Notes under the pieces: model-generated
The model's database searches: none
Seen by the model: the letters and a program-made list of their open reading frames with translations, nothing else
Told to the model about the DNA's origin: nothing
In this document: positions 1 through 8,800 of the stretch, piece by piece
Layout of the letters: each line of letters opens with the position of its first letter
How positions within the stretch are numbered: position 1 is the first letter of the stretch
NCBI GenBank assembly: GCA_017471245.1
Contig: JAFUVB010000043.1
Location: 1 to 64,000, forward strand
Length of the DNA: 64,000 nt
Direction: 5' to 3'
Source of the DNA: Prevotella sp.
GTDB lineage: Bacteria; Bacteroidota; Bacteroidia; Bacteroidales; Bacteroidaceae
Translations under genes and position numbers: made by a program

Positions 1-126
1 TCGTCTAATGCTGCGGCAGAGGCTTTCAATGCCAAGGTCAAGGCTTTCAGGGCTGCACTCAGAGGTATCAGGGACGAGAAATTCTTCCTATACAGGATCG
101 CTATGATTTATGCTTACCCCTACTGA
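1..126 (+). CDS. C-terminal end of a transposase (ISAon1/ISL3-like), truncated by window edge
   Basis: An open frame enters from the left edge and stops at TGA 124-126, giving the last 41 residues of a protein. The tail begins SSNAAAEAFNAKVKAF and ends YRIAMIYAYPY. The pattern SNAxAExFNAKxKxFRA...LRGxxDxxFFLYR is what I recall at the end of DDE transposases of the ISAon1/ISL3 type in Bacteroidetes, where it lies just after the last catalytic glutamate. Only the C-terminus is visible, so I cannot tell whether the element is intact. It abuts the next, opposite-strand gene with no gap, which suggests a joined or decayed mobile region. Confidence 0.6.
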   Translation, partial: SSNAAAEAFNAKVKAFRAALRGIRDEKFFLYRIAMIYAYPY

Positions 127-549
127 TTATCGACTGAGCCATGCATGTTCGTCAATGATGGCATATGGTTTGTATGGCCCACCGTTCTTCATCTTTCGCA
201 TGGCAAGAATAGTCCGTACTCCAATCTTTCTGTCAAAATAGGCAAAGTAGGCACTTTCCTCATGTTTCCCTTCAGAAACAGTACGCCATCCTAAGTATTT
301 GCTTTTTTGCAGATATGAATGAATATCCTTGGCTAGTGCATTCTTTATGGCGTTGAATTTGTTGTCGCGTGAGGCTTTACTAACGATAGTCTTCAAATCG
401 GACTTCGTAATTTCCACCTCCATACTAATACCATTATCAATGCGGAATCTCAGGGGATTGCCTTTTAAAGCTTCTGCGTGCAGAAGAACTTCATTACGCA
501 ACCTCTTGCTCTCTTGATAATAGTAATCTTCACTGTGATTGACGCTCAT
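127..549 (-). CDS. hypothetical protein, LPD3-like mobile-element domain
   Basis: This is a 140-residue basic soluble protein with no signal peptide. The second half (KNALAKDIHSYLQKSKYLGW, then ESAYFAYFDRKIGVRT, ending YKPYAIIDEHAW) resembles LPD3-type domains, which occur in very large polyvalent proteins of phages and conjugative elements. This is recollection of the family pattern, not a search. Its stop codon directly abuts the transposase stop at 126, so the two reading frames converge with no spacer. A freestanding 140-aa version suggests either a remnant of a larger element protein or a small stand-alone member. A TACCTTTG box on the minus strand at 720-727 could drive it. Confidence 0.4.
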   Translation of the reverse strand: MSVNHSEDYYYQESKRLRNEVLLHAEALKGNPLRFRIDNGISMEVEITKSDLKTIVSKASRDNKFNAIKNALAKDIHSYLQKSKYLGWRTVSEGKHEESAYFAYFDRKIGVRTILAMRKMKNGGPYKPYAIIDEHAWLSR

Positions 550-594
550 TATGATATATCCTAACGCCTTCTAATATGTAGTGCTCCGCCCATC

Positions 595-727
595 GGTTGA
601 CCTTCGGTCGAACCTGCTCTCGCTCGGCAGACTGAAAGATATCTTTCGTCTGCACTCGCTTAATCGCAGCTTTCCTTCATTCTCAAATGACATCGCTGCC
701 GCACAGGCAAATGCAGGAGCAAAGGTA
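595..727 (-). promoter_or_regulatory. minus-strand promoter box and long structured leader
   Basis: The gap 550-977 holds no gene. A minus-strand -7 box TACCTTTG lies at 720-727 (plus strand CAAAGGTA). The predicted leader towards 549 carries two hairpins. One lies at 627-653, where GCAGAC and GTCTGC flank an almost palindromic GAAAGATATCTTTC. The other lies at 595-614 (GGTT-GACC with a TTC loop). I recall similar long leaders with GAGTGC...GCCGAGCG flanks upstream of unrelated Prevotella genes, so this may be a repeated leader cassette. The rest of the gap (728-977) shows nothing recognisable. Confidence 0.4.
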
Positions 728-977
728 CGAAATAAAATCAATATAGCATTGATTTGGGCAATTATTTAAGTCATTTTTAACCCACAAAGCGATATGGAGG
801 GCTGGAAAGAACTCCCTTCGTCGATGGAATGAACGCTGCTCTGCAAATCAAACAACGCAGCAGACAGGGGAAAGGTGCCTGTAAACAGGGAAAAAGATAC
901 GGACAAGAAGGGAGATAGGTTTAAAAAAAGTATCTGTTCCTTTTTATCAAGTTCCCTTTGTCTCTTTTGACGTGCTG

Positions 978-1307
978 CTACTTCCTCCTTACTTTCAGAG
1001 CATCATTGTTGGCTATTAGTGACAAAGCATTTTCCAAGATCGGCTTGTCATCATTACTCTGAATCTTGCCTTCTTTGAATAGAAGACCTATCGTTTGTGC
1101 TACCTTGTCAAGTTTCTCATTAACCTCTTTACCTTCTTCACGGATGTACTTACTCCATGCTGGTATTGACTTCTTAACCTTAATCCAGGCTTCGATGTCG
1201 ACATTAAGAGTTGTAGGTACATTGTAGGCAGATTTTGTTAAATTATGTATTTTCAAGAAATGTGCCTGCAACTCCAATTTTGGCATAGTATATTGATATA
1301 CAACCAT
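978..1307 (-). CDS. hypothetical protein, 109 aa
   Basis: A 109-residue lysine-rich soluble protein with no domain I recognise. It is predicted mostly helical (DIEAWIKVKKSIPAWSKYIR, then KLDKVAQTIGLLFKEGKI). An internal start at residue 8 (MPKLELQ) is also possible. It lies just inside the tRNA-His att junction, the place where integrated elements often carry integrase or excisionase genes, but it has no visible integrase signature. It could be a small element gene or a decayed fragment. Confidence 0.4.
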   Translation of the reverse strand: MVVYQYTMPKLELQAHFLKIHNLTKSAYNVPTTLNVDIEAWIKVKKSIPAWSKYIREEGKEVNEKLDKVAQTIGLLFKEGKIQSNDDKPILENALSLIANNDALKVRRK

Positions 1308-1345
1308 TTGAAACGTTTTGAAATTTCAAGAAATATCGTATTAAA

Positions 1346-1369
1346 GGTTCGAGTCCCACCGGGCACCCA
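1346..1369 (+). other. tRNA-His 3' fragment, probable att junction of an integrated element
   Basis: The sequence has a T-loop TTCGAGT, the 3' T-stem strand CCCAC, the acceptor strand CGGGCAC and a discriminator C, a combination typical of tRNA-His (C73). The 5' T-stem partner should read GTGGG but is AAAGG, so only the 3' end of the tRNA is present. A rho-independent terminator follows at once, as after an intact tRNA gene. This is the layout left when an integrase uses a tRNA 3' end as its target: the duplicated 3' end marks one border and the rebuilt tRNA lies at the other border, to the left of the window. Confidence 0.65.
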
Positions 1370-1373
1370 ACAT

Positions 1374-1409
1374 AAAAAATCCTGCAAGTGAATCTTGCAG
1401 GATTTTTTT
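1374..1409 (+). terminator. rho-independent terminator after the tRNA-His fragment
   Basis: Perfect stem CCTGCAAG/CTTGCAGG with a 5-nt loop, extended by an A-run on the left and a T-run on the right. The flanking A and T runs could make it work in both directions, so it would also terminate the cupin gene (minus strand, ending at 1441). Confidence 0.8.
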
Positions 1410-1440
1410 ATTATTCTATTGGTATCACGACGAAAGCACA

Positions 1441-1902
1441 TCACCAATTCAGAGGTTCCTGAAGGATGTTGCCGTCTGTCATAGGACTGTCGGCCTCGGT
1501 GAAGGCGTTGGCTTTGTACTGGATGCAGAGCATCGTGAGGTTCTCGTTTCCTGTATTCTTCAGTGCACGCTTACCATCGGGAGCAACACGAATAATGGTT
1601 CCTTCGCTGACGGGAAATATCTCGCCGTCAACTTGATACTTGCCCTCGCCTTTCAGAATGATATAAAGTTCCTCATGGGTTTTGTGAGTGTGCAAGAAAC
1701 CGCTGTCCTGTCCGGGAACAAGTGTCTGGAACGACAACTCACTACCTGTTGCTCCAACGGCCTGCCCCGCAAACACCTTGCCCTGAATAGTCACGTTTGG
1801 TCCCATGGGAAGCTCGTGCTCAATGATTTCATTTACCTTACCCACGCTTACTGCGCTGTAGTTCTTACCTGTTGCGATAGTCTCAATCTGTTTCATGATC
1901 AT
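1441..1902 (-). CDS. cupin domain-containing protein
   Basis: A 153-residue single-domain cupin. The two cupin motifs are visible: motif 1 around GFLHTHKTHEELYIILKGEG gives the HxH...E metal ligands, and motif 2 lies around residue 115 (PDGKRALKNTGNENLTMLCI). Motif 2 lacks an obvious histidine, so metal binding may be altered. The protein has no signal peptide and is probably cytosolic. The family includes sugar isomerases, dioxygenases and small-molecule sensors, so no substrate can be named. Translation could start at the first ATG or at the ATG two codons later (MKQIETIA). It is a single gene bounded by the tRNA-fragment terminator and a 530-bp repeat-bearing gap. Confidence 0.8.
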   Translation of the reverse strand: MIMKQIETIATGKNYSAVSVGKVNEIIEHELPMGPNVTIQGKVFAGQAVGATGSELSFQTLVPGQDSGFLHTHKTHEELYIILKGEGKYQVDGEIFPVSEGTIIRVAPDGKRALKNTGNENLTMLCIQYKANAFTEADSPMTDGNILQEPLNW

Positions 1903-2123
1903 ATTTATTTAAATTGTATTATTTCTTTTTTCCATGTGCAAAGTTACGGCGAAAATATCATCCGTGCAAGAAGGCACTTTTTTGTTTCATAGTTACCAAA
2001 AGGTAGGAATTGAGTATTTATCGGCGATTACAGGATTCGGCTTTAACTCAGATTAACCCTCTTTGCCAAGTTTACAGCAGCTTTTCGAACTGTTTACCTG
2101 CTTCCGAAAAAGTATGATCGCAG

Positions 2124-2233
2124 ATTACTGCGAGTGTTTCATTCAAAAACAGCGACTTTTTGAATTGAAAACTGCGAGTGTTTGCAATAAAAACTCGCAG
2201 TTTTTGATATAAAAACTATCGCGAACTATTTCT
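2124..2233 (+). repeat. 22-bp array (AAAA-N7-TTTT-N7), five units
   Basis: Five units with exact 22-bp period start at 2124, 2146, 2168, 2190 and 2212. Each is a 15-nt core plus a 7-nt spacer. Cores follow A4-N7-T4, for example AAAACAGCGACTTTT and AAAACTCGCAGTTTT; the outer units are degenerate. Core heptads are CAGCGAC, CTGCGAG, CTCGCAG and CTATCGC; spacers are TCATTCA, TGAATTG, TGCAATA, TGATATA and TATTTCT. Weaker periodicity may extend left to about 2060. The array sits in the 530-bp gap upstream of the alcohol dehydrogenase promoter; the rest of that gap shows no gene. Confidence 0.75.
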
Positions 2234-2328
2234 ACGACCTGATGCCATGTTACGACAAGGAATCAAGAATCAGTAATTTTGGTAAAATTATCCGTAATAT
2301 TTGTACATGCAGATTGCGGATTTATTTG

Positions 2329-2336
2329 TATCTTTG
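2329..2336 (+). promoter_or_regulatory. -7 box TATCTTTG of the alcohol dehydrogenase gene
   Basis: TATCTTTG followed by GC, the standard Bacteroidetes -7 element. A TTTG at 2300-2303 is a possible -33 box, but its 25-nt spacing is longer than usual. Transcription would begin within or just before the tandem repeats at 2341. Confidence 0.7.
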
Positions 2337-2340
2337 CAGC

Positions 2341-2428
2341 ATTGAAAGACTATCATTGGAAAATTAATAAACCATCCTTGGAGCATTAAAAGACAACCAT
2401 TGGAACATTAATAAACTATCATTGGAAC
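2341..2428 (+). repeat. four tandem 22-bp repeats in the 5' leader
   Basis: Exactly four 22-bp units (2341, 2363, 2385, 2407) fill the space between the -7 box and the ATG at 2435. They share the form ATT-[AG]A[AT]A-N7-[AC]TTG-GARM. Read as 4+7+4+7, the spacers are GAAAATT, GAGCATT, GAACATT and GAACATT. GAACATT is also the word of the heptamer arrays at 16812 and 54980-55090, which links the two repeat types. Confidence 0.8.
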
Positions 2429-2434
2429 ATTATT

Positions 2435-3598
2435 ATGCAGAACTTTGATTACATGACCCCCACTCGACTCATCTTCGGCAAGGAGTCGATTGCAAAGCTG
2501 CCAGAGGTGATGCGCCCTCTCGGCAAGCGCGTGCTGCTGACCTACGGCGGCGGCAGTATCAAGAAGATTGGTCTATACGACCGCGTAAAGGAACTGCTGA
2601 AGGATTTCGAAATCTTCGAACTTCCCGGCATCCAACCGAACCCGAAGTACAACCCGAGCGTGCTCGAAGGTGTGCGTATCTGCAAGGAACAGCAGGTGGA
2701 CGTAATCCTGGCAGTGGGCGGCGGCAGTGTGCTCGACTGCTCGAAGGCTATCTCTGCAGGAGCCAAATACGACGGTGAGCCTTGGGATCTGATCACGTAT
2801 AAAGTAAAGGCGCAGGCAGCCCTGCCCATCGTAGACATCCTGACACTGGCAGCCACTGGTTCGGAATACGACTGCGGAGGTGTGATCTCCCGCACTGAGA
2901 CCAACGACAAGGTGGGTTATATGGATCCGCTGCTTTTCCCCGTTGCGTCAATCCTCGACCCGCAGTACACGTTCACTGTGTCGAAAAAGCAAACCGCAGC
3001 AGGTTGTGCCGATGCAATGAACCACACGATAGAACAATACTTTGTGGCAGACTCCACGCTCCTGAACGATGGTTTCTGTGAGTCGATGCTCAAGAGCCTG
3101 ATGGTGAACGCCCGCAAATGCCTCGACAATCCCGAAGACTATACCGCTCGTGCAGAGATGATGCTTTGCTGCACCTACGGCTGCAACGGCATCCTCGCAC
3201 TCGGCAACAGCCACTCCGGCTGGCCCTGCCACGGTATTGAGCACGCCCTGAGCGCATACTACGACATCACACACGGTGAGGGCTTGGCCATCATCACACC
3301 GCGCTGGATGCGTCACATCCTCAGCGACAAGACTATCGACCGCTTCGTAAAGTATGGCATCAACGTGTTCGGTATCGATGCATCACTGCCCAAGCAGGAG
3401 ATTGCTGAGAAAGCCATTGATGCCACCTATGCATTCTTTGAGAGCATCAACATTCCCATGCACCTGCGTGAGGTGGGAATCGACGAGAGCCGCATCGATG
3501 AGATGGCACACCACATCGCCGTGAACGAAGGACTGGAGAATGCCTATGCTCCTCTTACTGAACAGGATATTAAAACAATATTAATGGAGAGTCTGTAA
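2435..3598 (+). CDS. iron-containing alcohol dehydrogenase, YqhD/BdhA type
   Basis: A 387-residue type III (iron-dependent) alcohol dehydrogenase, probably an NADPH-dependent aldehyde reductase or butanol dehydrogenase. The N-terminal dinucleotide domain has TYGGGSIKK near residue 35 and AVGGGSVLDCSKAI near 93-106. The C-terminal metal domain has AMNHTIEQY near 193 and HSGWPCHGIEHAL near 260-272, supplying the histidine ligands. Length fits the family. The start is set by the ATG after the tandem-repeat leader. A flavodoxin gene follows after 1 nt, so the two form an operon, perhaps for redox or aldehyde stress. The 22-bp repeat leader is an oddity that may tune expression. Confidence 0.92.
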   Translation: MQNFDYMTPTRLIFGKESIAKLPEVMRPLGKRVLLTYGGGSIKKIGLYDRVKELLKDFEIFELPGIQPNPKYNPSVLEGVRICKEQQVDVILAVGGGSVLDCSKAISAGAKYDGEPWDLITYKVKAQAALPIVDILTLAATGSEYDCGGVISRTETNDKVGYMDPLLFPVASILDPQYTFTVSKKQTAAGCADAMNHTIEQYFVADSTLLNDGFCESMLKSLMVNARKCLDNPEDYTARAEMMLCCTYGCNGILALGNSHSGWPCHGIEHALSAYYDITHGEGLAIITPRWMRHILSDKTIDRFVKYGINVFGIDASLPKQEIAEKAIDATYAFFESINIPMHLREVGIDESRIDEMAHHIAVNEGLENAYAPLTEQDIKTILMESL

Positions 3599-3599
3599 T

Positions 3600-4256
3600 A
3601 TGAAAGCAATGAAGTATTTCATGGCATCGGCACTATGCATGTTGGTGTCAACCGCATGTGGCGGAAGCAAGACGGGAAACGCCCAAACAGACAACAACCT
3701 CGCACCAGAGGCAAAAGACGTGAAGACAGAACCCGTCAAGACTGATGGCAAGGCGCTAATAGTTTTCTTCTCGCACGCCGGCGACAACTACAGCGTCGGT
3801 AACATAAAAGTAGGCAACACGAAAATCATAGCCGACTACATCGCTGAGATTACGGGTGCCGACCAGTTTGAAATCGTTACTCACAAGTATGACGGTATGG
3901 CCTACAAACCTCTGTGCGACCTCGCCAAGAAAGAACAGCAGAATGGAGAACTGCCAGAGTATGAGGGCAGCATTGACGTTTCCGACTACGATACCGTCTT
4001 CATCGGCGGTCCGGTATGGTGGGGAACCTACCCACAAGTGATGTTCACCTTCTTCTCGAAGAATGATCTCAACAACAAAACCATCATTCCCTTTACTACC
4101 CACGAAGGTTCCGGACTTGGCAATTGTGCCGAAGACGTGAAGAAAGCCTATCCGAATGCCAACGTAACGGGTGAGTTCTCCATGTATGGACATGATGTGC
4201 GTGATGGAAAAGGAAGAGTTGAAAAGTGGTTGAAAGGGTTAGGTTATAGTAAGTAA
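3600..4256 (+). CDS. lipoprotein flavodoxin
   Basis: A 218-residue protein with a lipoprotein signal (MKAMKYFMASALCMLVSTAC, lipidated Cys20), a short linker and a flavodoxin-like domain from about residue 50. The FMN phosphate region is KALIVFFSHAGDNYSVGNIK and the second flavin loop is TVFIGGPVWWGTYP. It is therefore an envelope-anchored electron carrier or quinone reductase-like protein rather than a soluble flavodoxin. It follows the alcohol dehydrogenase by 1 nt, so the two are probably co-transcribed and translationally coupled. The electron partner is unknown. Similar flavodoxin lipoproteins are common in Bacteroidales. Confidence 0.88.
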   Translation: MKAMKYFMASALCMLVSTACGGSKTGNAQTDNNLAPEAKDVKTEPVKTDGKALIVFFSHAGDNYSVGNIKVGNTKIIADYIAEITGADQFEIVTHKYDGMAYKPLCDLAKKEQQNGELPEYEGSIDVSDYDTVFIGGPVWWGTYPQVMFTFFSKNDLNNKTIIPFTTHEGSGLGNCAEDVKKAYPNANVTGEFSMYGHDVRDGKGRVEKWLKGLGYSK

Positions 4257-4335
4257 CTGCATACTTTATTATAATAAGCAAATATATGCTTTATTATAAC
4301 AAGTAACAGTACACTTCATTATATGCTATTTTCTG
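4257..4335. repeat. degenerate A/T-rich tandem repeats (22-25 bp)
   Basis: Three imperfect units contain GCATACTTTATTATA, ATATGCTTTATTATA and GTACACTTCATTATA. The second and third are 22 bp apart and the first two 25 bp apart. The TATGCTTT core matches the 22-bp arrays elsewhere in the window, so this looks like an eroded relative. Confidence 0.5.
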
Positions 4336-4410
4336 AACAACGGATTTCACGGATTTAACGGATGCTTACCTGTATTGCGTAAATCCGTAAAATCCGTGAA
4401 ATCCGTTGTT
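4336..4410. terminator. bidirectional terminator or long inverted repeat
   Basis: Arms of about 21 bp (beginning AACAACGGATTTCACGG) lie at 4336-4356 and 4390-4410, with a second CGGAT/ATCCG pairing inside. The repeat lies between the convergent flavodoxin and tolC genes and would terminate both. The GGATTTCACGG word is, as I recall, common in Prevotella intergenic hairpins. Confidence 0.65.
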
Positions 4411-4438
4411 AGTGAAAATAGTGTTCATCCACTTATCA

Positions 4439-5875
4439 TCATTGCCCTGTAGCCTGTTTGTATCTCAGGATACTCATTTCATAATCAATATATGCGTCGG
4501 TGCGCTTGTCACACGATTGCTGATAGAGCAATTGAGCTTCGAGCAAATCTCTCATGGTGGCGGTGCCAGCATGATAATAGTCGCGGTGGATGCGAAGGTT
4601 TTCCTGTGCCTGCTCAATGCTTTGCTGGGCAAGGGTTAGTTGCTGGCGAGCCTCCTCCATGTCGTTCCACGATTTCTGCATGCGTATTTTCAGCAGTTCG
4701 GCATTGTCGGCGAGTTGCTCTTCAGCTTTCTGCAACTCTATCTTTCTTCGTTTGATGGCATGAGAGCCGCCCCACCAGTCGGTAATGGGAATGCTGACCG
4801 TTGCAAAGACCATTCCAAAAGCACGGTCGTTCTCCAGCAGATTATGATAGTTGTAGCCAGCGCCAACGGCAATAGAAGGAAGATGCTCACCCACAGCCAT
4901 CTTTTTTTGTAGCGCTGCCGCCTCCACCTGCTTTTGCAATAGCTGATACTCGGGAAGGTTGTTGAGTGAAGAGTTGGGAGTGAAGAGTGAAGAATGGTTT
5001 GATTGCAAAGCTCCGCCAACAGCTTGCCCCAAGGAAGATTCTTTCTTCACGCCATCGTCTACTTCCGAGCTTGGTTCACCAACCCGCAGCCCTTCGCTGT
5101 CGGAAAGACCGCAGAACTGGGCAAGCAACTGACTAACGATGGTTTGACCGTTCAGAAGCTTGAGACGCTGACTTGCCAGATCGTTCTGACGGAGCTGCAC
5201 TTGCAACAGATCATTGCGCAAGGCGACACCGGCCTTAACAGCCACATCAACATCCTTATGTATGTCGGCCAACAAGGTGTCAACGGCATCAATGGTCTTC
5301 ATCTTTTCCTGCAAGGAAACGAGTTGCCAATAGTATTGCTCCGTATTCAGCTCCACCTCGTTTTTGGAAAGCTGCAGCTGCAGACGGCTTACTTCTTCGC
5401 CTACTTTAGCAAGCTTATTGCCATTGACAATCTGCCCACCTGCAAAGACGGGCTGCATCGCCATCAGACTGGCTATTTTGCCGTTTTTCATCATTGAGAT
5501 GCTAACAGGATTCGACATGGCAGCGAGTGCCTCTGGAGGAAAGCTCTGTGCAAGAGCAGCCCCTATCTCAGGAGAAATCATCTCCGACGGGTTGACATCC
5601 ATCTTCGCCATACCTTTGTTGGCATTGAACCAAAGCCCCGTGCCGCTCACATTGGGGAAATACTTGGTGAAAGCCTCCTTGCGCTGCTGTTGGGCGGCCT
5701 CGATGTTATGGAGAGCCGTGCGGATGGAAATATTGTTGTGAAGGGCAGAGTCTTTTAGTTGCTGAAGGGTGTAAGTGGTTTGCGCATCCATGTATAAAGG
5801 CGAAAGGGTGATGAGGCAAAAAGGCAAAACACCCTTCATCATGCCTTTAGCCCTGTTGATTATTCTCGTTCCCAT
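4439..5875 (-). CDS. TolC family outer membrane efflux protein
   Basis: A 478-residue outer membrane channel of the OEP/TolC family, the exit duct of a tripartite RND pump. It starts with a signal peptide (KGVLPFCLITLSPLYMDAQ) and continues with the usual long helices and two repeated halves (YTLQQLKDSALHNNISI; then LPEYQLLQKQVEAAALQKKM). It is the last gene of the MFP-RND-TolC operon, 12 nt after the RND gene. At about residues 290-304 the chain is interrupted by a Ser/Leu-rich stretch (NHSSLFTPNSSLNN) encoded by a heptamer array at 4964-5005, lying between the two halves in a likely loop. The frame is kept. Cargo of the pump is unknown. Confidence 0.9.
   Translation of the reverse strand: MGTRIINRAKGMMKGVLPFCLITLSPLYMDAQTTYTLQQLKDSALHNNISIRTALHNIEAAQQQRKEAFTKYFPNVSGTGLWFNANKGMAKMDVNPSEMISPEIGAALAQSFPPEALAAMSNPVSISMMKNGKIASLMAMQPVFAGGQIVNGNKLAKVGEEVSRLQLQLSKNEVELNTEQYYWQLVSLQEKMKTIDAVDTLLADIHKDVDVAVKAGVALRNDLLQVQLRQNDLASQRLKLLNGQTIVSQLLAQFCGLSDSEGLRVGEPSSEVDDGVKKESSLGQAVGGALQSNHSSLFTPNSSLNNLPEYQLLQKQVEAAALQKKMAVGEHLPSIAVGAGYNYHNLLENDRAFGMVFATVSIPITDWWGGSHAIKRRKIELQKAEEQLADNAELLKIRMQKSWNDMEEARQQLTLAQQSIEQAQENLRIHRDYYHAGTATMRDLLEAQLLYQQSCDKRTDAYIDYEMSILRYKQATGQ
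4964..5005 (+). repeat. heptamer array inside tolC
   Basis: Six consecutive 7-mers on the plus strand: GAGTGAA, GAGTTGG, GAGTGAA, GAGTGAA, GAATGGT, TTGATTG. The TGA codons lie on the plus strand, antisense to the gene, so translation of tolC passes through. The same GAGTGAA word builds the large inverted repeat at 27429. Confidence 0.75.
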
Positions 5876-5887
5876 ATTATTCTCGTT

Positions 5888-8800
5888 TTAACCATTTTGT
5901 TTCTTTACTTTCTTCGTGCTCACTTTCCAATAAACGACGGGGAGCATGGTGACAACCATGATGAGCGAACCGATGCCGCCGGCGAAGATGGTGACACCGA
6001 CAGGCATCCAGAACGAACTCTGGGCAATAATCATCGGCACCACACCAACAGCAGTCGTGGCAGTGGTGAGGAAGATTGGCACCATGCGACGCTTTCCTGC
6101 ATCATAGGCAGCCTGCTTCACTATTTCGTTATACTGTTCAATGCTCACCGTTTTGGGTGAATTGTCGGACTGAGCACCATCCACTTGTGATGATGGGCTA
6201 TGAACCTTGATTGCTGAACTGTGAACCAAACTGTTGGCATGCTCAAAAATGAGTATTTCGTTACGCATAATCATTCCCATCAGCGTGATGACACCCAACA
6301 CTGAGGTGAGACCAAGTGTACGGTTTATCAGTGCAAGTCCGATGAGCGCGCCTGGTATCATCAATCCGAGTGCGACGATGCAGACGGTAGTGATTCCAAA
6401 TTTCTTGAAATTAAAGAGCAGGAAGAAGAAGATGATCACCATTGCAATGGCTACACCGCCAAAAATCTGCGGCAACGCCTCAGCATCATACTCAATCTCT
6501 CCGCCCACTTCGGAACGCACGCCCACTGGTATCTTGATCTCGTTCTCCATGATGTCGGCAACACGACTCTCTACCGGAGCAGCATATACGCCATTTGCAA
6601 ACTGTGCCGTTACCGTGATGCAACGCTCACCTCCGCGATGCATGATACGGCTCTCGCTCCATTTGGGAGTGACTGTCGCCGTCTGACGGAGCGGAACGGT
6701 GGTATTGGCATTGGAAGAAATGGGCAAGTGATTTGAGGAGAGCGCTGATGACACCATATTCACCGGTGTTGCAATGCCCAGGTTCTCAATGTCGGAGAAT
6801 GTCATATCGGCATTATCCTTGACAATGACAGGCAATTCGTAGTTGCCTTCCCAAATCTGTCCCACACGCAGATCGTTGGTGATGGCGCTCAGTGCCAATG
6901 CTGCGGTGGAGCGGTTGATTCCCAACTGCGCTGATGCCACGGGGTCGAGAGCCACACTGATGATTGGGAACGGTTGCAGGAAATCGGTATGCACCCACTC
7001 CAGTTCCGGCATCTCTCTCATGCGCTCCATCAGCTGTTCTGCTGCTACATGGAGCGAATCAAGATCTTCTCCATAAAAACGATACTCCAGTTCAGGCACC
7101 TCTAAATAGTCGAGCCGCTTGAAACGGACGTAAGCTTCCGGAAAAGCCTCGCTCCATTGCGGCTGGTATTTAGCCAACAATTCGAGTGTAGCATCCTGTG
7201 ACTTGGTGTTTACAATGAACTGTGCATAGTTACGCCCAGCCATCTGCGGGGCATAGCAAGTCATAAAGCGAGGCGATGAGCAGCCCACGAAGCTGGTGAT
7301 GCACTTCACCTGCTCATCCTGCTGCAACACCTGCCGCAAGGAATCGGCAATCTGCCGGGTGTCGCTCATACCCTTCCCCTCTGGCAGGAATATCTCCACT
7401 GCAAACTGATCACGGTCGGCGTATGGGAAGAGTCGTATTTTCAGAGTCATGACCAATAATGATGACAAGAGTATTACCCCTATACCTCCGCCAATGGTCA
7501 GCCACGGATGGCGGAAAGTGAAGTCGAGCACGCTGTTGTAGGTTGATTGCACCCAATGGGTGATGGCGTTGCCGTTGGTGCTCACCTTTCCCGGTTTGAT
7601 AATCTTCACCTCTAAGAATGGTATCACCGTTACAGCCAACAGGAGCGACACCATCAGATTGATGGTAATCGTGACGGGGAAATCCTCCAGGGCATCATGA
7701 AATCCACCAGTCATCGTTAAGAGCAGCGGATAGAATATCATGCAGATACAGATGGTGGCAAGCATCATCGGCATGAAATACTGCTTTGCCGAAGTGATTG
7801 CAGCCTTCTTGGGTTCATATCCTTTGCCGAGATATTCCAAGTATCCGTCGATTACAACGATGCTATTGTCAACCACCATTCCCAACACCACAATCAAAGC
7901 CGCAAGAGTGACGATGTTCAATTCGATATTCATCATATACATGATGGAAACCGACACGAAGGTGCTTAGCGGAATAGTTATGGCAGCAACGATGGCTGAA
8001 CGCAGGGGGAACAACACCATCATCACGAGAATGATGACAGCCATCGAGATAAGCAAGTCGCGAAGAAAGTCGCTGACACTCAGTGCCACCACCTTTGGCT
8101 GGTCGGCAATACGAGTGATGGTTACATCATCGGGCAGCTCGTTCTGGCGGAAGGCATCAAGCACCTTATCCACATCTTTTCCATATTGCACGATGTTGTT
8201 GCCGGTTGTCATCTCCAATGACAGGAGCACGCAGGGATGACCGTCTTGCTCAATATAGCTGTCGGCACTGTCGTATTCGCGCACCACCCTTGCCACATCT
8301 CTCACCCTCACCATCTTCCCACTGACGGGGTCGGAGAAGATAATCTGATTGGCAATTTCCTCCTCGCTGTTCTCTGTCGGTTCTATATGGATAGGTGTCT
8401 GCTGATCATCATCGCTGATGCTTCCGCTCATGGTTGTGATGCCCTGAGCCTGCAACCGGCTGAAGAGCATCTGCTGTCCGATGCCGTAAGCCTGCAGCCG
8501 CTGGCGATCCACATAAAGGCTGATCTGCTCCTTTTGCTCACCATAGACACGCACGTTGGCAACACTGGGAATGCGGCGCAAACGGTCGCCAAGCCGGTCG
8601 GTATAGTCTTGCAGTTCGCGATAGCTGCGCTCAGGACTCTCGATGGCAATCAGCAGAGCCGAAGTGTTGCCGAAATCATCATTGGCAACCAACGCAAGCA
8701 CGCCATTGGGCAGCGACTGCTTGAAGAGCGACAGACCATGCTTGATCTTGCTCCACACCTCATCCTTATTATTAACGTCATCATTCAGTCGCACCATCAC

